64,000 nt of DNA from Candidatus Heimdallarchaeota archaeon. Lineage in GTDB: Archaea; Asgardarchaeota; Heimdallarchaeia; Heimdallarchaeales; Kariarchaeaceae. A model generated the notes under the pieces. It was not told the origin of the DNA. It saw only the letters and a program-made list of their open reading frames with translations, and made no database searches. Position 1 is the first letter of the stretch. Each line of letters begins with the position of its first letter. The stretch covers positions 207,078 through 271,077 of the forward strand of contig JASBSB010000004.1 of assembly GCA_030149205.1 (NCBI GenBank), given 5' to 3'. Below, one piece after another: positions 17,453 through 25,930 of the stretch. The position numbers were made by a program, and so were the translations under genes.

Positions 17453-19267
17453 TTAGTTTTCACCCTCCTGTTCCTCAATAGTCAAGATCATGTCAACTCG
17501 ACCCTCTTCCTCTGTTTGTTTCTCTTTATACTTTCTATAAAAATATCGACCTGTTAGAACAGCTATAATTGTGAGAACTAGATAGAATGTACCTCTTAAT
17601 CGTAAATTCTGCACCACAGGAACATTAATTGAAAGGTTGTTATCGTTCTTTGTGATCTCGTTTACCTGGTTGTTAATGTCAACTGAAACAACAACAGAGA
17701 GAGTTTTAGTATCAAACGGTAGAAATTGATTGAATTTTAGTTCTATCGTATTATTAACGGGAAGAAATGTTACTGTATTTTTTGCGACTTCTTTTCCATC
17801 AATTGTAACAGTATAAACGAATTCTCCAGCTGGAAGTGAACCATTTGAAACTATTTTAACTATAATTGTTTGAGAAGAAAACTCTTCAGGGGGCTTTGGA
17901 AAGAAAGTAATTGAATTAACTGCTAAATCGATAAACCTGTACCATGTAGATTTTACTCCAGTCACATTTCTAAACAATGTTTGTGAGTTTAAGGGGAGCG
18001 GTAAGTATGCCATACTCGGTGACATTGGGTTCCCGATTTTCCCAGGTGAAGTCCCTATACCAAATAGAGAATGATTTGCTACAAGTACAGAAGGAACAAC
18101 TTCTGTTAAAATTTCATGTGTGTCGTATTTTGAATAGACGGGAATGTCTCGATATGCCACTCTGTATTGATTTGTATCAAAATGAAGTAAAGTCATGTTA
18201 GTTTGTTGATTTATTACGGAAAATGATTCACTAAATCCTGAAGAGTAAGCAAAGAGCTCCCCGGCTCGCATCTCTGGTGCAGCCATTAGTTCAACAGAAG
18301 ATGACCTCAATATTCCACCATAAGCAATATTGATTTCAACAGAAACCGAAATATCCCCTCTTAAGCTTTTGATACCACGAATTGATGAAGTCAACGGCAA
18401 CACGGTATCACCGAAAATCGCGAGCTTTTTAATTTGATTGTTAACATATTGAATCTGAAGTTCCGTAGGATGATCTGTAAATATACGAATTTTAGATAAA
18501 TCGACTTGATTGTTGTTTAAGTTATATAGGTTTCCACTAAAAATATAATCTTTACCTCTCAGAAACTTTGGAACCGCCATGCTTGCTTTATAACCACCAA
18601 TTGTTGTATAAAATGCCCCTATGGTTGACCTAGATGTGTTAATATAAGCTCCGCTTGTTACTGAAAACATTTTCATAGTGTTTGGGATAAATATCCTTCC
18701 TGATTTTACTGTTCCATTTCTGTGTCTAATGTTAACCTGGGTATCCTGTGTTTTTGTAAATATAGCTATGAACCCATCAAATGGAGCGCGGTACTCATAA
18801 CCTGCCATTCTAATTGGTAAGATTGTATAACTAAAAGAATGATCCCAAGAGATATCCTGAGTGTTTCTCTGTACGATAACTTGGACTGGAGAAGTTGTTC
18901 TAATTAACGAACCATTAGTCAACCCTCTTGCATTGTCAGGGTCCAAAATAATAGTTTGTGGGGTTCGAATCTGAGATTGTGTAACTCCAGCTTTATCTTG
19001 AGCAAAGGTTGTAATGAGAACCGATGGTTGAATAAAGGTAATTTGGATAATGGATTTTCCGTCAGCATGACTAGAGTTAAAGATTAAGGGAACATAATAA
19101 TCAAAAAATTGAGGTGACCCCCCACCTCCTCCTCCTCCTCCTGCAGGAGGTGTCCCAGGATCTCCCTCAGAAGAATCGGCCATTACTGAATTTGGATTTC
19201 CTAGGCTTATAATAAATAAGATTACCAAGCAAATTCCAAAAGTTTTCTTGGTAATATTTCTAACCAC
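17453..19267 (-). CDS. Surface protein with CARDB-like domain and single membrane anchor
   Basis: A 604-residue secreted protein: signal segment at residues 8-28, an eight-glycine run near residues 43-50, a long beta-rich extracellular region, a CARDB-like Ig-fold segment (about 455-550, with the characteristic VNEITKNDNN near its end), one transmembrane helix at about 556-575 and a short charged cytoplasmic tail. CARDB domains occur in adhesion and surface proteins. The start is GTG at 19267; there is no in-frame ATG nearby and a stop codon lies 12 codons upstream. It is the first gene of the five-gene cluster, which begins after a 381-base intergenic region. Confidence 0.7.
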   Translation of the reverse strand: MVRNITKKTFGICLVILFIISLGNPNSVMADSSEGDPGTPPAGGGGGGGGSPQFFDYYVPLIFNSSHADGKSIIQITFIQPSVLITTFAQDKAGVTQSQIRTPQTIILDPDNARGLTNGSLIRTTSPVQVIVQRNTQDISWDHSFSYTILPIRMAGYEYRAPFDGFIAIFTKTQDTQVNIRHRNGTVKSGRIFIPNTMKMFSVTSGAYINTSRSTIGAFYTTIGGYKASMAVPKFLRGKDYIFSGNLYNLNNNQVDLSKIRIFTDHPTELQIQYVNNQIKKLAIFGDTVLPLTSSIRGIKSLRGDISVSVEINIAYGGILRSSSVELMAAPEMRAGELFAYSSGFSESFSVINQQTNMTLLHFDTNQYRVAYRDIPVYSKYDTHEILTEVVPSVLVANHSLFGIGTSPGKIGNPMSPSMAYLPLPLNSQTLFRNVTGVKSTWYRFIDLAVNSITFFPKPPEEFSSQTIIVKIVSNGSLPAGEFVYTVTIDGKEVAKNTVTFLPVNNTIELKFNQFLPFDTKTLSVVVSVDINNQVNEITKNDNNLSINVPVVQNLRLRGTFYLVLTIIAVLTGRYFYRKYKEKQTEEEGRVDMILTIEEQEGEN

Positions 19268-19648
19268 AATTCTTAATTCATTAAAGCATTTATCAAACTA
19301 CTGTTTAAAGGCATAAGAATTTTTAATTCTTTTAACTTAACTTTTCAGACCTTTAATCAACTGTTTCAAAAGAATTAATCTTACAAATTGGATTCTGGTT
19401 AATCATTGGGAAAAAAGATCCAAAGTTGTAAGAATGTAAAGGTAATAAACTCCATTCTGGCTATCAATAGAACCAGCTTTACCATTGTCTAAACAATTTT
19501 AGGGATAGTATATAAAATAACTGAAGACAAAAAACAATATGAGTGAATGCCAAGATCAATTAACCCTCAAAAATGTTTTAACAAATATTTATCAAAAAGG
19601 GTTTTAGCTTAACTCAAATTTATATTAACAAAATTGAAAAAAAGATAG
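19268..19648. other. Divergent intergenic region with two promoters
   Basis: An AT-rich stretch between the divergent five-gene cluster and the oxidoreductase gene. It contains a TATA-like box for the plus-strand gene (19619-19627) and a minus-strand TTTAAA at 19304-19309, about 39 bp before the GTG at 19267. No convincing RNA gene or open frame is seen. Confidence 0.5.
19619..19627 (+). promoter_or_regulatory. TATA-like box for the oxidoreductase gene
   Basis: TTTATATTA centred 26 bp before the ATG at 19649, predicting a leaderless transcript. Confidence 0.5.
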
Positions 19649-20659
19649 ATGCGAGCCGTTGTCTTAAAAAAAACAGGTAATGCTGATGTATTAAAAATCA
19701 CCAATGTTGAAAAGCCTAAAATCAAAGAACATGATGTTTTAATTCGTGTAGCATATTCTGGAATAAATTATGCAGATCTACTTTCTAGACAAGGATTATA
19801 TTCTTGGTCACCGAAACGACCTTATATTCTAGGCTTAGAGGTTTCAGGCACAATTGAACAGGTTGGTGCATCGGTAAAATCCTTCATACCTGGTGATGAA
19901 GTAGTAGTGGGTACTCAGAGTGGAGGGTATGCAGAATATATTGCAATGAATGAAAACTTTGTCCTGAGAAAGCCAAACCATCTAAATATGAAAGAGGCAG
20001 CAACTTACCCCGTCAATTTTTTCACTGCTTGGGTCACCATTGTAGAGATGGGAAGATTAAAAGAAGGAGAAAAAATACTCGTTCAGTCTGCTGCAGGAGG
20101 AGTAGGCACCGCCGCGGTAACGATTGGCTCAAAGCTAGGGCACAAGGTATTTGGAACAACTGGAAGTCCACATAAAGAACAAATCATTAAGAAGTTGGGG
20201 GGAATTCCACTTTCATATGATAATTTTGATGATAAACTAAGGGAAACTGAGACGTTCCCTGAATTTATACTTGAAATGATGGGAGGAGAGGTATTTAATA
20301 GATCTTTAGATATTTTGTCTCCCTTGGGTAAATTGGTGTCAATCGGTGCAACTTCAATACAAGTCAACAAATTTAACCCAATTAGCGTTTACAACGCTCT
20401 TAAATCAATCCCTTCTGTTAAATATAAAAATCTTCTTAGAAGTGGAAAAGGGTTCTTTGCGGTTCATGTCGGATATTTGTTAAATAAACCTGATGTATTA
20501 AGACCGATGTGGGAACAAATGAATGAATTCACAGAAAAACATAAATTACGTCCAATTATAGAAGATTCTGCTGTATTTAGTCTAGAGACAGCTTCAGAGG
20601 CACATAAGTACATACACTCTAGAAAAAATATAGGGAAGGTTCTGTTAAAAGTTAATTAA
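19649..20659 (+). CDS. Zinc-independent MDR oxidoreductase, NADPH:quinone reductase-like
   Basis: The 336-residue cytoplasmic enzyme belongs to the medium-chain dehydrogenase/reductase superfamily. The N-terminal GroES-like domain contains GINYADLLSRQG and GLEVSGTIEQVG, and the Rossmann domain has the nucleotide motif QSAAGGVGTAA near residues 150-160. The cysteines and histidine that bind zinc in alcohol dehydrogenases are absent, as in quinone oxidoreductases and VAT-1-like enzymes. It probably reduces quinones or enones with NADPH; the physiological substrate is unknown. It is a single gene, divergent from the five-gene cluster and convergent with ptsI. Confidence 0.85.
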   Translation: MRAVVLKKTGNADVLKITNVEKPKIKEHDVLIRVAYSGINYADLLSRQGLYSWSPKRPYILGLEVSGTIEQVGASVKSFIPGDEVVVGTQSGGYAEYIAMNENFVLRKPNHLNMKEAATYPVNFFTAWVTIVEMGRLKEGEKILVQSAAGGVGTAAVTIGSKLGHKVFGTTGSPHKEQIIKKLGGIPLSYDNFDDKLRETETFPEFILEMMGGEVFNRSLDILSPLGKLVSIGATSIQVNKFNPISVYNALKSIPSVKYKNLLRSGKGFFAVHVGYLLNKPDVLRPMWEQMNEFTEKHKLRPIIEDSAVFSLETASEAHKYIHSRKNIGKVLLKVN

Positions 20660-20720
20660 CATGATTGAACTTTTTATCAAGGGACTTTCGAAACTAAATA
20701 ATTTAATATTAAAACAGAAA

Positions 20721-22460
20721 TTAGTTGGCTAGGCGTTTCAGTTCAATATCAAGCAACTTTTCTACTTCTTCCGCAGACTCCAATGCCATCACCTTATCTT
20801 TAATTTTAATGGCTGTCTCCATGTCGAGTTGAGAAATTATTGACTTGATTTCAGGTATAAGGTTAGGTACCATACTAAATTCCTTGAGTCCCATACCTAA
20901 GAGCAAAGGAACTGCCTTTTTCACTCCAGCCAATGCACCACACATCGCAACAGGAATATTATTTGATTCTCCAGCATTGATTGTCACTTGTATAGCTTTC
21001 AAAACAGCAGGATGAAATGAATTAAATAAGTATGATAGATTCTCATTTGTACGATCAACTGTTAACACATATTGAGTCAAGTCATTAGTTCCAATACTAA
21101 AGAAGTCAGAATGATTTGCAAGAAGGTCTACAATAAAGACTGATGCTGGAGTTTCGATCATAATGCCCAAAGGCAAATTTTTATTAAAAGCTAGATTTTC
21201 TTTTTCCAAATCTGATTGAACCTGTTGTATGTATTGTTTTACGAATTGAATATCTGCAATACTGGCAACCATCGGAATCATAATTTTAACATTGAATCCT
21301 ATACTTGCCTGTAAAATTGCTCTAAGCTGAGTTTTAAGTAAATCAGGATATCGACGATATAAACGAACTGCTCTAATTCCCAAGAAGGGATTTAATTCCT
21401 CAGGAAAATGTAGATAATTCGGATGCTTGTCTCCACCTATGTCTAGTAATCTCACAACTATTTCCATTTTTGGATATTCAGAAAAAATTTCTATTAATGA
21501 TTGAATCTGATGACTCTCATCTGGAATAGATGTTTCATTAATAAACATAAATTCTGAACGAAGCAACCCTATCCCCTCTGAGCCAAAATTTAGAGATGAT
21601 TTAGCTGAGCTTACATTTGCGATATTTGACAAAACGTGAATACGAATGTTATCTTTGGTATAACAATCCTTTAATGAGAGGTCTTTGAGTTTTTCTGATC
21701 GCTCATTATGTGCTTTTATCTGACTTTTATATGTATTTTTTTCCTCTAATGTTGGATTAATGATTACCAAACCTGTCTCGCCATCAACTATTAACTCATC
21801 ATTATTTGTGATTTTGTTTTTAGCTTCACCAATCCCAACTACTGCCGGAATACCTAATGTTCTGGCTAGAATGGCAGTGTGAGATGTGTATCCTCCTTTC
21901 TGAGTGATTATTGCTTTAACATAATTCAATGGTAAAGTTACTGTATCAGATGGGGCTAAATCCTCAGCTACAAGGATGACTTCTGATGTAAAAGTTAATT
22001 GTTCTTGTTCTGACACGCCTAAAAGATTTCTTAATATTCTTCGGCCAATATCCTCAACATCATTCGCCCTTTCTGAGATAATTGCGTCATCTAGCTGTCT
22101 AAGACTTTCTGCAATTTCTTTGATAGCCTTGTTAAGTGCCTCTTCTGCAGTTAACCCAGATTTAATTGACTCTGAAACTTTTTCCTGTAAGGACGGATCC
22201 TGTACCATCATTTTATGAGACTCAAAAATTGCAAGGTTTTTCTCGTTAATCACTCCTTTGTTTTTATTTATCAGATTATCTAGTTGTTTTACAGCAAGCT
22301 CTGTAGCATCATTAAACAGTTTGATTTCTTTATCATAACCATAAAATTCCCTTGAAGATGGTTTAAGCTCATGCTTTTGATAGAGAAAGGCCATACCTAT
22401 CTGAATCCCTTCAGACACACCAATTCCTTGGATCTTCAGCTCTTCAACCTGTTTATTCAT
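20721..22460 (-). CDS. ptsI: PTS enzyme I (PEP-protein phosphotransferase)
   Basis: Transfers phosphate from PEP to HPr. At 579 residues it is full length, with an N-terminal HPr-binding helical domain, the phosphohistidine H194 in GGYTSHTAILAR, and a C-terminal PEP-binding TIM barrel (FRSEFMF-like GLLRSEFMF; IGTNDLTQYVL). The active-site cysteine is in AMCGALAGV, where bacterial enzymes usually read CGE-AGD, so two conserved acidic residues differ. It is the last gene of glpF-dhaKLM-ptsHI and overlaps ptsH by 8 nt. With no PTS sugar permease in the window, it probably serves dihydroxyacetone phosphorylation through HPr and DhaM. Confidence 0.94.
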   Translation of the reverse strand: MNKQVEELKIQGIGVSEGIQIGMAFLYQKHELKPSSREFYGYDKEIKLFNDATELAVKQLDNLINKNKGVINEKNLAIFESHKMMVQDPSLQEKVSESIKSGLTAEEALNKAIKEIAESLRQLDDAIISERANDVEDIGRRILRNLLGVSEQEQLTFTSEVILVAEDLAPSDTVTLPLNYVKAIITQKGGYTSHTAILARTLGIPAVVGIGEAKNKITNNDELIVDGETGLVIINPTLEEKNTYKSQIKAHNERSEKLKDLSLKDCYTKDNIRIHVLSNIANVSSAKSSLNFGSEGIGLLRSEFMFINETSIPDESHQIQSLIEIFSEYPKMEIVVRLLDIGGDKHPNYLHFPEELNPFLGIRAVRLYRRYPDLLKTQLRAILQASIGFNVKIMIPMVASIADIQFVKQYIQQVQSDLEKENLAFNKNLPLGIMIETPASVFIVDLLANHSDFFSIGTNDLTQYVLTVDRTNENLSYLFNSFHPAVLKAIQVTINAGESNNIPVAMCGALAGVKKAVPLLLGMGLKEFSMVPNLIPEIKSIISQLDMETAIKIKDKVMALESAEEVEKLLDIELKRLAN

Positions 22461-22728
22461 TGAAATTGTTCTCCACTAACTCTTTTAATGCTGTAATAGC
22501 TTCTTTCTCATCAGAACCAGTGGCTTCAATTTCGATTTCATGTCCATAGCTTACACCAAGGGTCATTAGTTCTAAGGAGCTTTTTGCGTTTCTAAACCCA
22601 GTATTCCGGCTAATATTTTTTATTTTAATATTAGATGAGAATTTAGATGCAGTTTGAACAAACAAAGCCGCAGGTCTTAGATGAAGACCAACTTTATTTG
22701 TAATTTTTATTGTAACACTTGATACCAT
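22453..22728 (-). CDS. ptsH: Phosphocarrier protein HPr
   Basis: A small cytoplasmic phosphocarrier of 91 residues, the usual length. The phosphorylated histidine H16 sits in the family motif GLHLRPA. The regulatory-serine region reads NAKSSLELMTLG, so a serine is present at about residue 50, but no HPr kinase is seen in this window. It receives phosphate from enzyme I and would pass it to DhaM. The gene starts 4 nt after dhaM and overlaps ptsI by 8 nt, fixing it within the operon. Confidence 0.95.
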   Translation of the reverse strand: MVSSVTIKITNKVGLHLRPAALFVQTASKFSSNIKIKNISRNTGFRNAKSSLELMTLGVSYGHEIEIEATGSDEKEAITALKELVENNFNE

Positions 22729-22732
22729 TGAC

Positions 22733-23137
22733 TCACCCTAGTTTGTTCAATTCTTTGGTTCCCTCTGCTGCATTGTTGACCTCGACTAGAGTTTTCCCTG
22801 TGGATGCTTCAATAGCAGCGATAAATGAACCTTCAACCAGTGGAGCATTTGAAATCACAACGTTATTCTGCTTGGATTCATCAAGAAATTCTATTGCTTC
22901 CTTTGCACTGAGTACAGCACTTCCAAGATCAACTAATAAAAGAACACCAGATTCGTCATAAACAGAATTTATACCATTTAAAATCCCTTCAACTGATGTC
23001 CCTAGGGTTGATTCATCCAACCCTCCAGCAGAAACCACTTTTACTTTATCTGCAACCATCTGTTCCACTAATTCTTTTATTCCATCAGTAATTTTGCGAC
23101 TATGTGAAATAAGAACTAGACCAACCACTAATATCAC
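22733..23137 (-). CDS. dhaM: DhaM, PTS-dependent dihydroxyacetone kinase phosphotransferase subunit
   Basis: A single-domain EIIA-Man-like protein (134 residues) that takes phosphate from HPr and rephosphorylates ADP bound to DhaL. The active histidine is in LVLISHS (H12 from this ATG; H9 if a GTG three codons later is used). GTSVEGI and LVDLGSAVLSA are typical DhaM motifs. Unlike E. coli DhaM it has no fused HPr and enzyme I domains; those are separate downstream genes, as in Gram-positive bacteria and haloarchaea. The ATGA overlap with dhaL shows translational coupling. Confidence 0.93.
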   Translation of the reverse strand: MILVVGLVLISHSRKITDGIKELVEQMVADKVKVVSAGGLDESTLGTSVEGILNGINSVYDESGVLLLVDLGSAVLSAKEAIEFLDESKQNNVVISNAPLVEGSFIAAIEASTGKTLVEVNNAAEGTKELNKLG

Positions 23138-23772
23138 TCCACTACACTTGCAAGAGCCTTTAAAATCAGATCAGATGAGGTTGCCCCTGGATCCTGATGT
23201 CCAGCACTTCTCTCACCTAAATAACTTGCTCTACCCTTTCTTGCAACTAAGGGAATAGTAGCCTCTACTTGCTTGTCTGCTTCGCTTACAACTTTTTCCA
23301 TGATTGTTTTAAGATCTGAACCATTACCTAATTCATTTCTAAATACTTCAAGTGCAGGTACCCAGACATCAACCATAGTTTTATCACCAACCTTAGCACC
23401 ACCTATTTCCATAACTCCGTCTATACCATCTTTTAACGCCTGGTACAACTCTTCTGAAGTTAAAGAATCTGGGGTATCCTTGGTCGCAACTGACATTTTT
23501 CGGAAGATTCTCCCATAAAGTGGGCCACTTGCCCCTCCAACTGTACTCATTAAAGTCATGGCAATTGCCTTAAAGATGTCAGATATGGGTTTATCTTTAT
23601 ATGAATCAAATTTCTCCAAAACCTTGGAAAATCCTCGTTCCATATTTATTCCATGATCTGCATCACCGATTGCTGCATCTAGATCAGTCAGGTAATCTTT
23701 ATTTTCTTTGATTGTCTCTGATACAGCTTTAATCCATTGTAAAATTTGAGATTTATTTATATTATTTGACAT
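23134..23772 (-). CDS. dhaL: DhaL, ADP-binding subunit of dihydroxyacetone kinase
   Basis: The 212-residue all-helical nucleotide-binding subunit. The metal-binding aspartates D32, D37 and D39 lie in LDAAIGDADHG, and GGASGPLYG and GRASYLGERSAGHQDPGA form the rest of the nucleotide pocket. In the PTS-linked type, ADP stays bound to DhaL as a cofactor and is rephosphorylated by DhaM. A preceding ribosome-binding site (taggaggaatt) lies near the ATG. It lies 67 nt after dhaK and overlaps dhaM by 4 nt. Confidence 0.95.
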   Translation of the reverse strand: MSNNINKSQILQWIKAVSETIKENKDYLTDLDAAIGDADHGINMERGFSKVLEKFDSYKDKPISDIFKAIAMTLMSTVGGASGPLYGRIFRKMSVATKDTPDSLTSEELYQALKDGIDGVMEIGGAKVGDKTMVDVWVPALEVFRNELGNGSDLKTIMEKVVSEADKQVEATIPLVARKGRASYLGERSAGHQDPGATSSDLILKALASVVE

Positions 23773-23839
23773 AATTTAATTCCTCCTAAGAGAAATAGGA
23801 AATTCCCTCCCTCTAAATTTATTTGGTATCTAAATTAAA

Positions 23840-24907
23840 TTACCATTTAAGTCCTGGAGTGTGAACGGGTGCATCCCAAAACTTCAACATTTCATCATCT
23901 ACTTTTAATAAAGTAATTGACGCACCTTGCATTTCTAAAGATGTTATAAATGGACCAATAAGATTTCTTTCAATTTTGATGTTCTTGGCTGTTAGCATCT
24001 GATCCATCTTACGATAAATAGCGTATAGTTCAGAAACCGGAGTTCCGCCCATACTATTAACAAATGCTATCACCTTATCACCAGTTTTGAGAGGTTCATT
24101 CGTGAGTTGTTTTTCAACCCATGAACCAGAACTTCTGTCAAATTCTTTAACTGTTCGAGTATAAGGGCCATCATCAAGAATTGCATTAACCATCATCTCT
24201 GTAATCTCATCAGCTGTTTTCATCTTATGTCGTTCACGTCCAGGTTCACCATGAATTCCAATACCAAATTCGAACTCATCTTCAGGTAGATCAAAAGTTG
24301 GTTTACCATGTGCGGGAACAGTACAGGATGTTAAGGCTACACCTATAGATCGTCCATTGGTGTTTACCTTCCTTGCTAAATCTGCACACTTATCTAAATC
24401 ATAACCTGCTTCCGCGGCAGCACCAACAATTTTTTCTGCTAAAACTGTAATACCGACTCCTCTTCTACCAGCTGTGTAGAGACTGTCTTTGACTGCAACA
24501 TCATCATCAGTTAGGACCTGTTGAACCTTAATACCATCTTCATGAGCTAGTTCTGCAGCTTCTTGGAAGTTTAAGACATCACCGGTGTAGTTCTTGACAA
24601 GAAATAGAACTCCTGCACCACTGTCCACCTTCTTGGCTGATTCATACATTTGATCAGGTGTAGGTGAGGTAAAAACCTCTCCTGGACATGCTGCAGTTAA
24701 CATCCCCTTTCCAACGAAGCCACCATGCATTGGTTCATGACCACTTCCACCACCAGAGATGATTGCTACTTTCCCTGAGACTGGTGCATCAGCCCTATAG
24801 ACATATTTTGGATCATGGCTTACCTTAACAAGATCTGGGTGTGCCCTAGCGACACCCTCGAGTTGCTCCTTAACTACATTGTTGACATCATTAATGAATT
24901 TCTTCAT
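23840..24907 (-). CDS. dhaK: DhaK, dihydroxyacetone-binding subunit of dihydroxyacetone kinase
   Basis: The 355-residue subunit binds dihydroxyacetone covalently and converts it to dihydroxyacetone phosphate with DhaL. Key residues are visible: H219 in GIGIHGEPG forms the hemiaminal bond, H57 in GGGSGHEP and D110 in NYTGD match the catalytic pair. It follows the aquaglyceroporin gene by 10 nt, pointing to import of glycerol or dihydroxyacetone feeding this kinase. The separate DhaL and the presence of DhaM/HPr/EI show the PEP-dependent rather than ATP-dependent type. Confidence 0.96.
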   Translation of the reverse strand: MKKFINDVNNVVKEQLEGVARAHPDLVKVSHDPKYVYRADAPVSGKVAIISGGGSGHEPMHGGFVGKGMLTAACPGEVFTSPTPDQMYESAKKVDSGAGVLFLVKNYTGDVLNFQEAAELAHEDGIKVQQVLTDDDVAVKDSLYTAGRRGVGITVLAEKIVGAAAEAGYDLDKCADLARKVNTNGRSIGVALTSCTVPAHGKPTFDLPEDEFEFGIGIHGEPGRERHKMKTADEITEMMVNAILDDGPYTRTVKEFDRSSGSWVEKQLTNEPLKTGDKVIAFVNSMGGTPVSELYAIYRKMDQMLTAKNIKIERNLIGPFITSLEMQGASITLLKVDDEMLKFWDAPVHTPGLKW

Positions 24908-24917
24908 TAAACATCAC

Positions 24918-25697
24918 CTAGAAGTTCTTTGGAATGAACACGCCGAACATCATGCCAAATATCCAAGCGATAATTGCCCCAATTATTGGACCCACTATTG
25001 GTACCCAAGCATAATTCCATCCAGAGTCTCTTTTGCCGGGAATAGGGAGTAAGAAATGTGCAATTCTTGGACCTAGATCTCTTGCAGGATTAATTGCATA
25101 TCCAGTTGGTCCACCAAGAGATAGACCAATGCTCCATACTAAACCACCTATTAAGAATGGGAAAAGACCAGTTGGAATTACTGAGCTACCATAATTAGGG
25201 CTGTTTTGGACAGCAATCATGTAAATTCCTCCAATAAGCATGAAAGAACCAATAGCTTCTGTTACTGTGTTCCAAATCGGATCACTGATTGCTGGCATAG
25301 TTGAGAAGGTTAACAGCTTAAGATCTGCATCTTCTGTCTCCTCATAATGCCTATAATATGCAAGCCAAACTGTAACTGCAGCTAAAAATGCGCCTAAAAA
25401 CTGACCACTAAAGTAGAGCATAGCATCTCCAAAAGTAACTGATCCCAATAGCATAAATGCAACTGTTACAATAGGATTAATATGTGCACCTGCACTTCCA
25501 AAAGCTTGGGCAGCAAACACACCCATCATGACTGCTAATCCCCAACCTGTTGTGATTACAATCCAACCAGAGTTCTGTGCTTTGGATTTGTTCAATAGGA
25601 CAGCTGCCACAACACCGTCACCAAGTAGTACTAGTACGAATGTTCCTACTAATTCTCCGAGAAATATATTTGTGAAAAGAACCATTTGTTTTATCAC
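24918..25697 (-). CDS. glpF: Glycerol uptake facilitator (aquaglyceroporin)
   Basis: A 259-residue MIP-family channel with six membrane helices. The two pore signatures are N74-P75-I76 (AHINPIVTVA; isoleucine replaces the usual alanine) and N203-P204-A205-R206-D207; the aspartate after the arginine is typical of glycerol-conducting members. It passively admits glycerol and probably dihydroxyacetone. First gene of the dha-pts operon, with a clear TATA box upstream. An alternative ATG four codons later would also be close to the expected transcription start. Confidence 0.93.
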   Translation of the reverse strand: MIKQMVLFTNIFLGELVGTFVLVLLGDGVVAAVLLNKSKAQNSGWIVITTGWGLAVMMGVFAAQAFGSAGAHINPIVTVAFMLLGSVTFGDAMLYFSGQFLGAFLAAVTVWLAYYRHYEETEDADLKLLTFSTMPAISDPIWNTVTEAIGSFMLIGGIYMIAVQNSPNYGSSVIPTGLFPFLIGGLVWSIGLSLGGPTGYAINPARDLGPRIAHFLLPIPGKRDSGWNYAWVPIVGPIIGAIIAWIFGMMFGVFIPKNF

Positions 25698-25736
25698 CAG
25701 TCATCTAAAGATGACTGAGGGAATATATTGTAAGCC

Positions 25737-25744
25737 TTTATAAA
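25737..25744 (-). promoter_or_regulatory. TATA box of the glpF-dhaKLM-ptsHI operon
   Basis: TTTATAAA, followed by GG on the minus strand, is centred about 43 bp before the glpF ATG at 25697. Transcription would start near 25715, leaving a short leader with GGTGAT before the ATG. Confidence 0.55.
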
Positions 25745-25804
25745 TCATTCTCATTTTCTAAAATGGTTATTCCAAAATTCTGATGTAATATAATAAATAA
25801 TTCA

Positions 25805-25844
25805 TTGTGTACATTTACTAGAAATATACCAATAGTGTATACAA
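25805..25844. promoter_or_regulatory. Imperfect inverted repeat upstream of glpF, candidate operator
   Basis: TTGTGTACA (25805-25813) and TGTATACAA (25836-25844) form an inverted repeat with 8 of 9 positions matching. The inner TGTATACA is itself a perfect palindrome. It lies 60-100 bp upstream of the TATA box, a position suited to an activator. A similar TTGTATA occurs just before the start of the adjacent regulator gene (26965-26971). Confidence 0.35.
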
Positions 25845-25930
25845 CTGATCAAGAGAGGAAAATACTGTAGAAAATCTAATTCTTCTCCAGATATTCTTAA
25901 AAAAAATATTATTTTGTGAAAGAAATTCGG

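Noticed and set aside
19120..19146. CCTCCT run as a simple repeat of its own interest
   Set aside because: It encodes the poly-glycine stretch of the surface protein.
20702..20713. TTTAATATTAAA palindrome between convergent qor-like and ptsI genes
   Set aside because: Too short and too AT-rich to distinguish from chance in this sequence.
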